In this document: positions 38,442-47,758 of the stretch, piece by piece | How the letters are laid out: every line of letters begins with the position of its first letter | How positions within the stretch are numbered: the stretch's first letter is position 1 | NCBI RefSeq assembly: GCF_007827695.1 | Contig: NZ_VITA01000008.1 | Span: 124,001-188,000, forward strand | Direction: 5' to 3' | DNA: 64,000 nucleotides | Source of the DNA: Sinorhizobium medicae | Lineage (GTDB): Bacteria > Pseudomonadota > Alphaproteobacteria > Rhizobiales > Rhizobiaceae | The notes under the pieces: generated by a model | What the model was told of the DNA's origin: nothing | The model's input: only the letters and a program-made list of their open reading frames with translations | The model's database searches: none | Position numbers and translations under genes: made by a program

Positions 38442-39254
38442 TCAGCCAACGAATGCGCGTTCGATGACGAACTCGGCCGGCTTGTTGTTGGCACCTTCCG
38501 TCAGGCCAGCGGCTTCGAGGATCTCCTTGGTGTCCTTCAGCATGGCCGTCGAACCGCAGATCATGCCGCGGTCGATCACGGGATCGAGCGGCTGCAGGCC
38601 GAGGTCGGCGAAGAACTTGCCGTTGTTCATCAGGTCGGTAATCCGGCCTTTGTAAGAATAATCCTCACGCGTCACCGTCGCATAGTGCCGGAGCTTATTG
38701 CCGACGACCTCGTTCAGGAACTCGTGATTGCGGATTTCGTCGACAAGATCGAAGCCGTATTTCAGCTCCGCCACGTCGCGGCACGTATGGGTGAGGATGA
38801 CCTCTTCGAACTTCTCGAAAGTTTCCGGGTCGCGGATCAGGCTCGCAAAGGGCGCAATACCTGTGCCGGTCGAGAACATATAGAGCCTGCGTCCGGGCAC
38901 GAGCGCGTCCAGCACCAGTGTGCCCGTCGGCTTCTTGCGCATCAGCACCTGGTCGCCGGGCTTGATTCCCTGCAGATGCGACGTCAGCGGCCCATCGGGC
39001 ACCTTGATCGAGAAGAACTCCAATTCCTCGTCCCAAGCCGGGCTCGCGATCGAGTAGGCACGATAAATCGGCTTGTCGCCAACCATCAGGCCGATCATCG
39101 CAAATTCGCCCGAACGGAAACGGAACTCCTTCGGGCGTGTCATGCGGAAGCGGAAGAGCCGGTCGGTGTAATGTTCGACGCTCGTCACCGTTTCAACGAA
39201 GACACCTGCCGGAGCCTGTACCGCGAAATCTTCTTTTTTTGCCGGAGCATTCAT
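38442..39254 (-). CDS. fpr: Ferredoxin--NADP reductase
   Basis: Bacterial-type FAD enzyme moving electrons between NADPH and ferredoxin or flavodoxin. 270 residues; FAD site RFRSGEFAMIGL and RAYSIASP, NADP site LYMFSTGTGIAPFASLIRD, and HTCRDVAEL. It ends AFVG rather than in an aromatic residue; FNR of the rhizobial/Brucella kind varies here. ATG 39254 is chosen by family. A promoter and palindrome lie directly upstream. Confidence 0.93.
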   Translation of the reverse strand: MNAPAKKEDFAVQAPAGVFVETVTSVEHYTDRLFRFRMTRPKEFRFRSGEFAMIGLMVGDKPIYRAYSIASPAWDEELEFFSIKVPDGPLTSHLQGIKPGDQVLMRKKPTGTLVLDALVPGRRLYMFSTGTGIAPFASLIRDPETFEKFEEVILTHTCRDVAELKYGFDLVDEIRNHEFLNEVVGNKLRHYATVTREDYSYKGRITDLMNNGKFFADLGLQPLDPVIDRGMICGSTAMLKDTKEILEAAGLTEGANNKPAEFVIERAFVG

Positions 39255-39283
39255 CGTGACCACAGTCCTGTAAATGGTGACGC

Positions 39284-39312
39284 TGTCTATCAACTACAAG
39301 CGGATATTCCAA
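39284..39312 (-). promoter_or_regulatory. Putative fpr promoter
   Basis: On the minus strand TTGGAA (39312-39307), a 17-base spacer, TAGACA (39289-39284). The start site would be near 39277, giving a short leader before the ATG at 39254. Confidence 0.5.
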
Positions 39313-39323
39313 CCCACGCCCGA

Positions 39324-39344
39324 TTGGAAGGAATTGCCTTCCAA
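39324..39344. promoter_or_regulatory. Perfect palindrome upstream of the fpr promoter
   Basis: TTGGAAGG (39324-39331), AATTG, CCTTCCAA (39337-39344). Exact eight-base arms ending about 12 bases upstream of the -35, a place typical for an activator. It is too AT-rich at its ends and lacks a T-run to be a good terminator for the cysI operon. The binding protein is unknown. Confidence 0.5.
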
Positions 39345-39398
39345 ATATACCCGCTTTCGAGGATTTCGGCTTGCTTCACACTGTCGCGGCCCACATCT

Positions 39399-39899
39399 TC
39401 AGGAGACGCGGCGCCAGCTGTAGGAATTGATGTTGGCGGAGGGCTTCGCGGCCGGCTGGTAGTGGGTGGAGATCCCCGGCAGCCGCCCCTCCGAAAGCCG
39501 CTTGATCGCCGTGGCGTTGGTTACGGCGAAACTGTCGACGCCGCAGCGCAGCATCAGCGGGATCTGATCGATCAGCACATCGCCGACTGCGCGAAGCTCA
39601 CCTTCGTAGCCAAGGCGCGAGCGCAGCAGCGAAGCGTGGCTGAAGGAACGCCCGTCACTGAAAGCGGGAAATGCCACGGCCACCAGGGCGATCCGATCCA
39701 GGCAAGGGCCAAGCCGCATCACATCATCAGCGGGATTGATCAGAACGCCAAGGTCCGAGGCATCGCTTTCAGAAATTGCTGACAGGAAGCCATCGAGGCT
39801 CAGGATCGCCTTCTCGTTCGATCCGGCCTTGGTGTCTTCGCTCTCGATGACCCAGGGATCGTCGCTCACGAAGCCGGCTTCATTCCAGATTTTCGTCAT
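39399..39899 (-). CDS. DUF934 protein of the sulfite reduction operon
   Basis: 166-residue protein of the DUF934 family, almost always encoded beside cysI; no activity is established. Recognisable blocks are WVIESEDT-like start, LGVLINPADDV, IALVAVAFPAFSDGRSFSHASLLRSRLGYEGELRAVGDVLIDQIPLMLRCGVDSF. It starts 17 bases after the cysI stop and ends the cysG operon. A role in sulfite reductase maturation or electron supply is inference from gene neighbourhood. Confidence 0.85.
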   Translation of the reverse strand: MTKIWNEAGFVSDDPWVIESEDTKAGSNEKAILSLDGFLSAISESDASDLGVLINPADDVMRLGPCLDRIALVAVAFPAFSDGRSFSHASLLRSRLGYEGELRAVGDVLIDQIPLMLRCGVDSFAVTNATAIKRLSEGRLPGISTHYQPAAKPSANINSYSWRRVS

Positions 39900-39916
39900 C
39901 TCTTGTTATCCTTAAG

Positions 39917-41590
39917 TCACGCGGCTGCCTGGGCACCGCCGCCATAGAGCGCATCCTTGAATGGCTGCGGCCCCACACGACGGTAGGCTTCGAGAAACGT
40001 TTCCGACTTGTCCCGGCGCAGCCCGAGATAGGTGTCGACGATCCTCTCGACCGCGTCGGTGACCTTTTCCGGCTCGAAGCCGCGACCGATGATCTCGCCG
40101 ATCGAGGTGTGTTCGTCGCCGGAACCGCCGAGCGTGATCTGGTAAAGCTCCTCGCCCTTCTTCTCCACACCCAGAAGACCGATATGGCCGACGTGATGAT
40201 GCCCGCAGGCATTGATGCAGCCGGAAATCTTGATCTTCAGTTCGCCGATTTCAGCCTGCCGCTCCGCCGAACCGAAACGGTTCGAAATCTCCTGCGCGAC
40301 CGGAATCGAACGCGCATTGGCGAGCGCGCAATAATCGAGCCCGGGACAGGCAATGATATCGGTTATCAGACCTGCATTGGCGGTGGCGAGGCCGGCAGCG
40401 ACCAGGGCTCTGTAGACCGGCTCCAGATCGGCAAGCGCCACATGCGGAAGGATCAGATTCTGCTCATGGCTGACGCGGATCTCGTCGAACGCATATTCCT
40501 CGGCGATTTCTGCGACAATATCCATCTGCTCGTCGCTGGCGTCCCCCGGAATGCCGCCGATCGGCTTCAGCGAGATCGTCACCATGCCGTAATCGGGATG
40601 CTTGTGCGGCTGGACGTTCTGGTGCACCCAACGGGCAAACTCCGGATCGGCCTTCTTCCAGCGGGCGAGGTTGCCCCAGCCTTCCGGCCGGTTCGGCAAC
40701 GTTGCAGGGGCGAAATAGGCGGCAATCGCCTGGATATCCGAATCCGGCAGCTTCAGTTCCGTGTCCTTCAGATTGGCGAACTCTGCCTCCACCTGGCGCG
40801 CCAGTTCCTCGGCACCCGTTTCATGAACCAGAATCTTGATGCGCGCCTTGTACTTGTTGTCACGGCGGCCATGGAGATTGTAAACGCGCATGATCGCGGT
40901 CGTGTAGGATAGCAGGTCCTCTTCCGGAAGGAAGTCGCGGATCTTCTTGGCGATCATCGGAGTGCGGCCCTGCCCGCCGCCGACATAGACGACGAAACCG
41001 AGCCTGCCGTTCTCATCCTTTTTCAGGTGAAGGCCGATGTCATGCACCTGGATGGCGGCACGGTCGCGCTCGGCGCCCGTGACCGCGATCTTGAACTTGC
41101 GCGGCAGGAAGGAGAATTCCGGATGGACGCTCGACCACTGCCTGAGGATTTCCGCATAGGGACGCGGGTCGGCAACTTCGTCGGCGGCCGCACCGGCGAA
41201 ATGGTCCGCCGTGACGTTGCGAATGCAATTGCCGGATGTCTGCAGCGCATGCATTTCGACGCTTGCCAGTTCCTGGAGGATATCAGGCGTATCCGAAAGG
41301 CGCGGCCAGTTGTACTGAATGTTCTGCCGGGTGGTGAAATGTCCGTAGCCGCGGTCATATTTGCGGGCGATATGGGCGAGCATCCGCATCTGTCGGCTCG
41401 ACAAGGTCCCATAGGGAATTGCGACGCGGAGCATGTAGGCATGGAGCTGCAGATAGACGCCGTTCATCAGGCGCAGCGGCTTGAACGCATCCTCAGCGAG
41501 TTCGCCGGACAGCCGCCGCTGGACCTGGTCGCGAAACTGCTCGACGCGTGCGGAAACGAAGGTGTGGTCGAATTCGTCGTAACGATACAT
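39917..41590 (-). CDS. cysI: Assimilatory sulfite reductase, haemoprotein subunit
   Basis: 557-residue siroheme/4Fe-4S enzyme reducing sulfite to sulfide. Duplicated ferredoxin-like and sulfite-reductase domains are seen; the cofactor Cys residues are in IIACPGLDYCAL and ISGCINACGHHHVGHIGLLG. ARKYDRGYGHFTTRQNIQYNW is the siroheme-facing region. Related nitrite reductases share the fold, but the operon with cysG, DUF2849 and DUF934 favours sulfite. No cysJ is present, so ferredoxin or the nearby Fpr could provide electrons. Confidence 0.93.
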   Translation of the reverse strand: MYRYDEFDHTFVSARVEQFRDQVQRRLSGELAEDAFKPLRLMNGVYLQLHAYMLRVAIPYGTLSSRQMRMLAHIARKYDRGYGHFTTRQNIQYNWPRLSDTPDILQELASVEMHALQTSGNCIRNVTADHFAGAAADEVADPRPYAEILRQWSSVHPEFSFLPRKFKIAVTGAERDRAAIQVHDIGLHLKKDENGRLGFVVYVGGGQGRTPMIAKKIRDFLPEEDLLSYTTAIMRVYNLHGRRDNKYKARIKILVHETGAEELARQVEAEFANLKDTELKLPDSDIQAIAAYFAPATLPNRPEGWGNLARWKKADPEFARWVHQNVQPHKHPDYGMVTISLKPIGGIPGDASDEQMDIVAEIAEEYAFDEIRVSHEQNLILPHVALADLEPVYRALVAAGLATANAGLITDIIACPGLDYCALANARSIPVAQEISNRFGSAERQAEIGELKIKISGCINACGHHHVGHIGLLGVEKKGEELYQITLGGSGDEHTSIGEIIGRGFEPEKVTDAVERIVDTYLGLRRDKSETFLEAYRRVGPQPFKDALYGGGAQAAA

Positions 41591-41604
41591 GGCTTCTCAG
41601 GTCC

Positions 41605-41922
41605 TCAGGCAGCAACGTTTTTCGGGCCCGCAAGCCCATTATATCCCGGAGCGTAGGGAATCGATGGTCCCTCGGCGCGTATGCGTTCGCGCATGCGCAG
41701 CGGCCGTAGCGTCCCGTCCACTTCCTCGACGTCGATTACATTGACATCCACGACCTTGTTTTCATCGAAAGAGCGCTTGCCTGTCGCTTCAAGCGCAGCA
41801 ACCGCCTCGGCGTGCCGAGCGACGAAGGCATCCTGAAGCGACTCCACCCAATTGCCGGAGGCGTCAAGCCAGACGGATATGCCATCCGCCAGACGATTTG
41901 CCGTCAGAACCTTTTCCACCAT
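41605..41922 (-). CDS. DUF2849 protein of the sulfite reduction operon
   Basis: 105-residue protein of unknown function, between cysG and cysI (14 bases before cysI, ten after cysG). It begins KVLTANRLADGISVWLD, contains VVDVNVIDVEEVDGTLRPLRMRERIRAEGPSIPY and ends GPKNVAA. The genes are conserved together in alphaproteobacteria, which suggests an accessory function in sulfite reduction. Confidence 0.83.
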   Translation of the reverse strand: MVEKVLTANRLADGISVWLDASGNWVESLQDAFVARHAEAVAALEATGKRSFDENKVVDVNVIDVEEVDGTLRPLRMRERIRAEGPSIPYAPGYNGLAGPKNVAA

Positions 41923-41932
41923 CGCTTCGTCC

Positions 41933-43387
41933 TCAATTCCAAATCGTTTCGCGTTTCGCCGAAGCCTCGACGGCACCGCTGCCATTGCCCCGGGCCGCCG
42001 CCAGCGGCTCGGACCGTTCGAAATTCGCGCCCGCGACCGCTTCGCCGATGATCACCATGACCGGCCCGTCCAGTTCCGTGCGGGTCTCGAGGTCAGGGAG
42101 ATCACGCAAGGTTCCGTGAAGTAGGCGTCGCTCGGCGCGGCTCGCATTTTCGATGACCGCGACGGTCGTGTCCTGCGGCAGGCCCGCCTGCATGAGTCGC
42201 GAAGCGACGGACGCCGCAACAGTGCGCCCCATATAGACCGCGATCGTCGCGCCGGAAACCGCCAGCCGCGCCCAATCGGGAAGGACGCTGCCGGTCAAGT
42301 CGTGCCCGGTCGTGAAAACCAGTGACGACGCCACGCCGCGCAGTGTCAGCGGCAACTCGAAATCGGCGGCCGCAGCAAAGGCGGACGTGATCCCCGGCAC
42401 CACCTCGTAGCTGATGCCCGCCTCGCGCATCGCCGCCATTTCCTCACCGGCCCGACCGTAAACGAGAGGATCCCCCGATTTCAGCCGAACGACACGCTTG
42501 CCCTCGCCGGCGAGCCTCACCAGCAAATGATTGATCTCATCCTGCGACTTGGTGTGGCAGCCCTTGCGCTTGCCGACCGACAGCCGCTCGGCGTCGCGGC
42601 GGCCCATGTCGACGATCGCCTGCGGCACCAGCGCATCATAGACGATCGCGTCCGCTTCCATCATAACGCGCTGGGCTCTGAGCGTCAGTAGGTCTTCCGC
42701 ACCGGGACCGGCGCCGACGAGCCAGACATGACCGCGTACGCCACCGGCCGCATCCAGAAGCTTCGAGGCCTCGCGGCGTGCGGATGCAAGATCGCCAAGT
42801 GCGACGTGATCGGCCACCGGACCGGAGAAGAAGCGCCGCCAGAAGACTCGGCGTGCGACACCGCGCGGAACGAGGCGATCGACGGCGTCGCGATAGCTTG
42901 CCGCCAATGAAGCAACGATGCCCAGCGACGGCGAGAGCAACTGATCGATCTGCGCGCGAATCATCTGCGCCAGAACCGGCCCCGCCCCTTCCGTGCCGAT
43001 CGCAACGGCCACAGGCGCGCGGTTGACGAGTGCGGGCGTCAGAAAATCGCAGTAGTCCGGCTGGTCGACGGCATTTGCGGGGATTTTCCGTTCCCGCGCC
43101 GCGGCCACGATGATCCTGTCGAAAGCCGCATCGCCCGTTGCCGCGAAGACGAGAACGGCGCCCTCGACCTGGCGAGCATCAAAAGGCTTGCGGATGGTAT
43201 CGATACCGTTGGCATTCAGGAACGCTTCGAAAGCCGCCTCGGGCTGATCCGCATAGGCGACGATGCGCGCCTCGGTACTCAGCAGCAGCCGCACCTTGGC
43301 GAAGGCCTCGTCCCCATTGCCGAACACCGCCACGCTTTTCTGCGCGACGCGAAAGAAGGCCGGAAAGACGGATAGTTTCTGCGGCAT
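41933..43387 (-). CDS. cysG: Siroheme synthase, multifunctional CysG
   Basis: Makes siroheme from uroporphyrinogen III for CysI. The 484-residue protein has an N-terminal dehydrogenase/ferrochelatase domain (about residues 1-220; VAVFGNGDEAFAKVRLLL, VFAATGDAAFDR) and a C-terminal methyltransferase domain (VWLVGAGPGAEDLLTLRA, VYDALV, RLKSGDPLVYGRAGEE, YMGRT). First gene of the operon; the 222-base spacer to the deaminase gene must hold its promoter, not resolved here. Confidence 0.95.
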   Translation of the reverse strand: MPQKLSVFPAFFRVAQKSVAVFGNGDEAFAKVRLLLSTEARIVAYADQPEAAFEAFLNANGIDTIRKPFDARQVEGAVLVFAATGDAAFDRIIVAAARERKIPANAVDQPDYCDFLTPALVNRAPVAVAIGTEGAGPVLAQMIRAQIDQLLSPSLGIVASLAASYRDAVDRLVPRGVARRVFWRRFFSGPVADHVALGDLASARREASKLLDAAGGVRGHVWLVGAGPGAEDLLTLRAQRVMMEADAIVYDALVPQAIVDMGRRDAERLSVGKRKGCHTKSQDEINHLLVRLAGEGKRVVRLKSGDPLVYGRAGEEMAAMREAGISYEVVPGITSAFAAAADFELPLTLRGVASSLVFTTGHDLTGSVLPDWARLAVSGATIAVYMGRTVAASVASRLMQAGLPQDTTVAVIENASRAERRLLHGTLRDLPDLETRTELDGPVMVIIGEAVAGANFERSEPLAAARGNGSGAVEASAKRETIWN

Positions 43388-43609
43388 AACGAAGGGTCGG
43401 CTCCTTTTGCAGGCTGCGGCGAATATCCCCTATGGCCGGCAACAAATGAAGGAACAGAAATTTCAATGCTTTTCCGCCCACGTATTGTTTTGCTCGACAG
43501 CCATTCTTTTTGAGCAAATATCTCCGGGGGCCTGAACCGCCGCCGTTTCGGGCATTGCGCCAACCGGCCGACCTCCGTTAAATGCCCGCTCGAAGCGGGA
43601 GACCGAGAC

Positions 43610-44197
43610 ATGAAACAGTACGACCTGGCAGAACGCCTCCTGACCGTCATCGAGCAGGATATTTTACAGCTCACCGAAAAGGGCGTGGCCGGCGGCAACA
43701 AGGTGTTCGGAGCGGCGATCTTGCGCAAGTCGGATCTTTCGCTGGTGCTGGCGGAGACGAACAATGAGACTGAGAATCCGCTCTGGCATGGCGAGGTGCA
43801 CACGCTGAAGCGCTTCTATGAGATGGCGGAGAGGCCCGACACGCGCGAGCTGATCTTTCTGTCGACGCATGAACCCTGCTCCATGTGTCTCTCGGCGATC
43901 ACCTGGGCCGGGTTCGACAATTTCTACTATTTCTTCAGCCACGAGGATTCGCGCGACAGCTTTGCAATCCCGCATGATCTGAAGATTTTGAAGGAGGTCT
44001 TCCGCCTTGAGCCCGGTGGCTACGCTCAGGAGAATGCATTTTGGAAATCGGCCTCAATCGCGGCACTGATGCAGGAGGCGGATCCCGAAATGCGCAAGCG
44101 GCTCACCGAACAGGACGCCCGGATCCGGGCGCGTTATGATCGCCTTTCGGATAGCTATCAGGCGAGCAAAGACCGCAACGCGATACCGCTGAATTGA
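43610..44197 (+). CDS. Cytidine/deoxycytidylate deaminase family protein
   Basis: 195-residue zinc deaminase. The motif HGEVH (His60, Glu62) and EPCSMCL (Cys90, Cys93) is intact. It belongs to the nucleoside deaminase superfamily; substrate not clear, since the overall length and C-terminal helical tail (DPEMRKRLTEQDARIRARYDRL) differ from TadA and guanine deaminase. A CCCGCT-CGA-AGCGGG hairpin (43585-43599) lies just upstream of the ATG. mazG starts four bases after its stop. Confidence 0.88.
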   Translation: MKQYDLAERLLTVIEQDILQLTEKGVAGGNKVFGAAILRKSDLSLVLAETNNETENPLWHGEVHTLKRFYEMAERPDTRELIFLSTHEPCSMCLSAITWAGFDNFYYFFSHEDSRDSFAIPHDLKILKEVFRLEPGGYAQENAFWKSASIAALMQEADPEMRKRLTEQDARIRARYDRLSDSYQASKDRNAIPLN

Positions 44198-44200
44198 ACC

Positions 44201-45037
44201 ATGGAAGCCTCCCGAGACATTCAAAGCCTGCTCGACATCATGGCCGCCCTCCGCCACCCGGAGAAAGGTTGCCCCTGGGACATTGTCCAGACATTCGAGA
44301 CGATCCGGCCTTATACGATCGAAGAGGCCTATGAGGTCGCGGACGCGATCGAGCGTCACGATATGGACGACCTCTGCGATGAGCTCGGCGACCTCTTACT
44401 GCAGGTGGTCTTTCACGCGCGCATGGCCGAAGAGGCCGGAGAATTTTCCTTTGGAGACGTGGTCGAGGCCATAACGCGCAAGATGATCCGCCGCCATCCG
44501 CATGTTTTCGCCCGCTCCTATGCGGACACCGCCGAGGCGGTAAAGCTGCAATGGGAAGAGATCAAGCAGGCCGAAAAGGCCGACCGCCGGCAGCGCCGGT
44601 TACGGCGCGGCTTGCCGCAAGAGGAAGAACAGGCGGGTCATCTCGGATCGATCCAACGCAGCTTTCCGGCTCTGGTGGAGGCGCTGAAGCTTCAGGAGAG
44701 GGCGGCAAAAGTCGGCTTCGACTGGTCCGAGCCCGAGCCGATCCTCGACAAGGTCGAAGAGGAAATAGCCGAACTGCGGCAGGCGTTGAAATCCGGCGAT
44801 CAGGGCAAGGTCGCGGACGAACTCGGCGATCTGATTTTCGCGCTCGTCAATATCGGCCGCCATGTAGGCACCGACCCTGAAATGGCGCTGCGCGGGACGA
44901 ATACCAAATTCCGGCGACGCTTCGGCCATATAGAGAAGGAGCTGGAAGCCGGAGGCGAAACGCTCGACGCCGCATCGCTGGAGCGTATGGAAGAACTCTG
45001 GCAGGCGGCGAAGGCTATCGAAAGGCAGCTGAGGTAA
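44201..45037 (+). CDS. mazG: Nucleoside triphosphate pyrophosphohydrolase MazG
   Basis: Hydrolyses NTPs to NMP and pyrophosphate, limiting abnormal nucleotides. 278 residues with two MazG domains. The first has LRHPEKGCPWD and EEAYEVADAI with DELGDLLLQVVFHA; the second has EEEIAELRQAL and DELGDLIFALVNIGRH. Pairing with a nucleoside deaminase suggests a nucleotide-pool function. It converges on hflX; an inverted repeat GCCGCGTTC/GAACGCGGC (45042-45050, 45113-45121) lies between them. Confidence 0.94.
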   Translation: MEASRDIQSLLDIMAALRHPEKGCPWDIVQTFETIRPYTIEEAYEVADAIERHDMDDLCDELGDLLLQVVFHARMAEEAGEFSFGDVVEAITRKMIRRHPHVFARSYADTAEAVKLQWEEIKQAEKADRRQRRLRRGLPQEEEQAGHLGSIQRSFPALVEALKLQERAAKVGFDWSEPEPILDKVEEEIAELRQALKSGDQGKVADELGDLIFALVNIGRHVGTDPEMALRGTNTKFRRRFGHIEKELEAGGETLDAASLERMEELWQAAKAIERQLR

Positions 45038-45134
45038 GCGAGCCGCGTTCTCCGCTGCTCCCACCGCGGCGCAAGTTCTTGGGTTGAAAGACTCTTCTGC
45101 GTCGAACAAGAGGAACGCGGCGCGCTCTTACCCG

Positions 45135-46532
45135 CTACCAGTCCTCTTCGACAGCCTTCGGGCCGTTGCCCAGCCGGCGTTCGAGTTCGACCGCCTCGCC
45201 TTCGGTCAGGCGCAGGTCCAGACTCACACGTCCATCCTCGAGATCTTCGCGTGCATCGACGATAGCGTGCTGGTAGACCCAAGGCAGAAACTGCAGCTGG
45301 TCGAGCCCAAGAACGATGGTGCATTCGGTCATGACTCCTGACAGGCGTCGACCGATTTCGGTGAGAAGCTCCCCGACACCTTCGCCGGTCATGGCGGAAA
45401 CGGCGACTGTGTTGTCGACGCTTGCCGCCTTCTTCACCAGAACCTCGCGCACCTCCGGCTCAACCTTGTCGATCTTGTTCCAGACCTCGACAATGCGCTC
45501 GGCGCCCTCCTTCTCGTCGATGCCGAGATCGGAGAGGATGCGCAGCACGTCGCTCGCCTGTGCCTGATTATCGGGATCGGACAGGTCGCGTACATGCAGT
45601 ATCAGGTCGGCCTCGAGCACCTCTTCCAATGTCGCCCGGAAAGCGGCAACCAGGTGCGTCGGCAGGTCGGAAATGAAGCCGACGGTATCGGAAAGGATGA
45701 CCATGCGCCCATGCGGCAGCTTCAGCCGCCTGAGCGTCGGATCCAGCGTTGCGAAGAGCATATCCTCGGCAAGAACGCCGGCGCCGGTCATCCGGTTGAA
45801 GAGCGTGGATTTTCCAGCATTCGTATAGCCGACGAGCGCGACGATCGGATGCGGCACCTTCTTGCGCTTCGAGCGGTGAAGCTGACGCGTGCGCCGCACC
45901 TGCTCCAACTCGCGTTCGAGCTTGACGATCCTCTCTTGCAGCAGGCGGCGGTCGGCCTCGATCTGCGTTTCACCGGGACCGCCCATGAATCCCGCACCGC
46001 CGCGCTGCCGCTCAAGGTGCGTCCAGCTGCGAACGAGGCGGCCCTTCTGGTAGTTGAGATGGGCGAGATCCACCTGCAGCGTGCCTTCCCTGGTGGAGGC
46101 GCGGCGACCGAAGATTTCAAGAATGAGGCCGGTCCGGTCGATGACCTTGGCGTTCCACTCCTTCTCGAGATTGCGCTGCTGGACTGGCGTCAACGGGTGA
46201 TCGACGATCACGAGCCCCGCATCCTTGTCGCTCAGAACGTGACCGATCTCCTCGATCTTGCCCGTTCCGAGCAGAGTGCCGGGCTTCGGCTGGGCGACGG
46301 GCACGACCATGCCGTGAACCACTTCGAGATCGATGGCGAGTGCCAGGCCGGTCGCCTCCTCCAGGCGGCTTTGATCCGACCGCGTGGCGCTCTGCGCCAC
46401 TATGTCGGCAGAGACCCTCCCGGCCTTTTTCAGGACCGGGACGACGACCACGGCACGCGAGTCATCACGGAGCCGCTCAAGCTCCGGGATAATCGACGAC
46501 GATTTTGAATCACGCTTGGTAATGTTCCTCAC
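45135..46532 (-). CDS. hflX: GTPase HflX
   Basis: Ribosome-associated GTPase. The 465-residue protein has the glycine-rich HflX N-terminal domain (GTGKIEEIG, GGPGETQIEADRR), a coiled helix region, then the G domain with GYTNAGKSTLFN (G1), LSDTVGFISDLPTHL (G3) and NKIDKV (G4). The start is GTG 46532; hfq ends seven bases upstream, so the pair is cotranscribed as in E. coli. Confidence 0.94.
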   Translation of the reverse strand: MRNITKRDSKSSSIIPELERLRDDSRAVVVVPVLKKAGRVSADIVAQSATRSDQSRLEEATGLALAIDLEVVHGMVVPVAQPKPGTLLGTGKIEEIGHVLSDKDAGLVIVDHPLTPVQQRNLEKEWNAKVIDRTGLILEIFGRRASTREGTLQVDLAHLNYQKGRLVRSWTHLERQRGGAGFMGGPGETQIEADRRLLQERIVKLERELEQVRRTRQLHRSKRKKVPHPIVALVGYTNAGKSTLFNRMTGAGVLAEDMLFATLDPTLRRLKLPHGRMVILSDTVGFISDLPTHLVAAFRATLEEVLEADLILHVRDLSDPDNQAQASDVLRILSDLGIDEKEGAERIVEVWNKIDKVEPEVREVLVKKAASVDNTVAVSAMTGEGVGELLTEIGRRLSGVMTECTIVLGLDQLQFLPWVYQHAIVDAREDLEDGRVSLDLRLTEGEAVELERRLGNGPKAVEEDW

Positions 46533-46538
46533 GTCCCG

Positions 46539-46781
46539 TCAGGAGGCAGCTTCCTCATTCTCGAACATCTGCAGCGGCTGGCCCGGCATGATCGTCGAGA
46601 TGGCGTGCTTGTAGACGAGCTGAGAATGGCCGTCGCGGCGAAGCAGTACACAGAAATTGTCAAACGATGTTACGACACCCGTCAGCTTCACGCCATTGAT
46701 GAGGAAAATGGTCAAAGAAATCTTTTGCTTGCGGACCGTGTTGAGAAATAGATCCTGCAAGTTTTGAGAACGTTCCGCCAT
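46539..46781 (-). CDS. hfq: RNA chaperone Hfq
   Basis: 80-residue hexameric Sm-like chaperone for small RNAs. Sm1 ([26 protein letters not shown]) and Sm2 ([12 protein letters not shown]) are both complete. The C-terminal tail is short, as in alphaproteobacteria. A TTGACA on the minus strand near 46833 could be part of its promoter, but no matching -10 is clear. Confidence 0.97.
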
Positions 46782-46883
46782 CGCGCCGCTTCTTTCTTAT
46801 TTGCCGGCGTTCTTTCACCGGTGCATTTTGTCAATTTTTTAAGGTGCCACGAACGAACCCCGACACCTCCGAGAGGTTTGGTA

Positions 46884-47747
46884 TCAAATCGACGTCTTTT
46901 CCGCAATGTCGAAAAAGGCCTCGCGAATATTCTGTGCTATGCTTCCTGGATGACCGTTCCCGATCGTCTTTCCGTCGACGGAAATGACAGGAAAGCAGAT
47001 GCTGGTAGCGGCGGTGATGAAGACCTCCCGCGCCGCGAGCATTTCCTCCACGGAGAAAGCGCTCTCCTCCACCGTCAGACCCAGCGGCCCGGCGACGTCC
47101 ATGAGCGTGGTACGGGTAATGCCGCGCAAAATGCCGCTTTCCGCCGGACGCGTACGCAGTGTCCCTTCACGATCCACGATCCATACGTTCGTGGCCGCGC
47201 CCTCTTTGACCATGCCGTCCGCGTCGACGAAGATCGCCTCCTGCGCGCCCGCTTCCTTCGCCTGCTGGCGGGCAAGCACATTCGGCAGGAGGCCGATGCT
47301 CTTGATATCGACCCGGTCCCACCGGTTCTCCGGCACGGTTATCGCCGATATGCCCTCGGTGTTTTTGCGGGCGATCGCCCCCGGATCCGTTCGCTTGGCG
47401 GTTACGACGATCGACGGCGGGGTGTCGGCCGCGGGGAACACATGGTCCCGTCGCGCGACGCCGCGGGTCACCTGGAGATAGAAGAGACCGTTGCGGACCC
47501 TGTTTCGGCGCAGCACCTCCCTTATGACATGAACCAGCGCCGCGCGACTCATCGGCCAGCCTATCGCAAGCTCATGCAGCGATCGCCCGAGGCGATCGAG
47601 ATGCCGATTCAAGTCGATGATGAACCGGTGCCGGACCTCGCAGACCTCGTAGACACCGTCGGCAAACTGATAGCCCCGATCCTCGACGTGAATGGCGGCC
47701 TCGGCGTGCCGGACATAAGTGCCGTTGACATAGGCGATTCTCGGCAT
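46884..47747 (-). CDS. dat: D-amino acid aminotransferase
   Basis: Class IV PLP aminotransferase, 287 residues. The PLP lysine is Lys149 in DIKSIGLLPNVLA; VEDRGYQFADGVYEV and GVARRDHVFP are typical of D-amino acid transaminases, while branched-chain and 4-amino-4-deoxychorismate enzymes differ here. It could supply D-Glu or D-Ala. It lies between trkA (11 bases upstream) and hfq. Confidence 0.88.
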   Translation of the reverse strand: MPRIAYVNGTYVRHAEAAIHVEDRGYQFADGVYEVCEVRHRFIIDLNRHLDRLGRSLHELAIGWPMSRAALVHVIREVLRRNRVRNGLFYLQVTRGVARRDHVFPAADTPPSIVVTAKRTDPGAIARKNTEGISAITVPENRWDRVDIKSIGLLPNVLARQQAKEAGAQEAIFVDADGMVKEGAATNVWIVDREGTLRTRPAESGILRGITRTTLMDVAGPLGLTVEESAFSVEEMLAAREVFITAATSICFPVISVDGKTIGNGHPGSIAQNIREAFFDIAEKTSI

Positions 47748-47758
47748 GGCTGAGTCCC

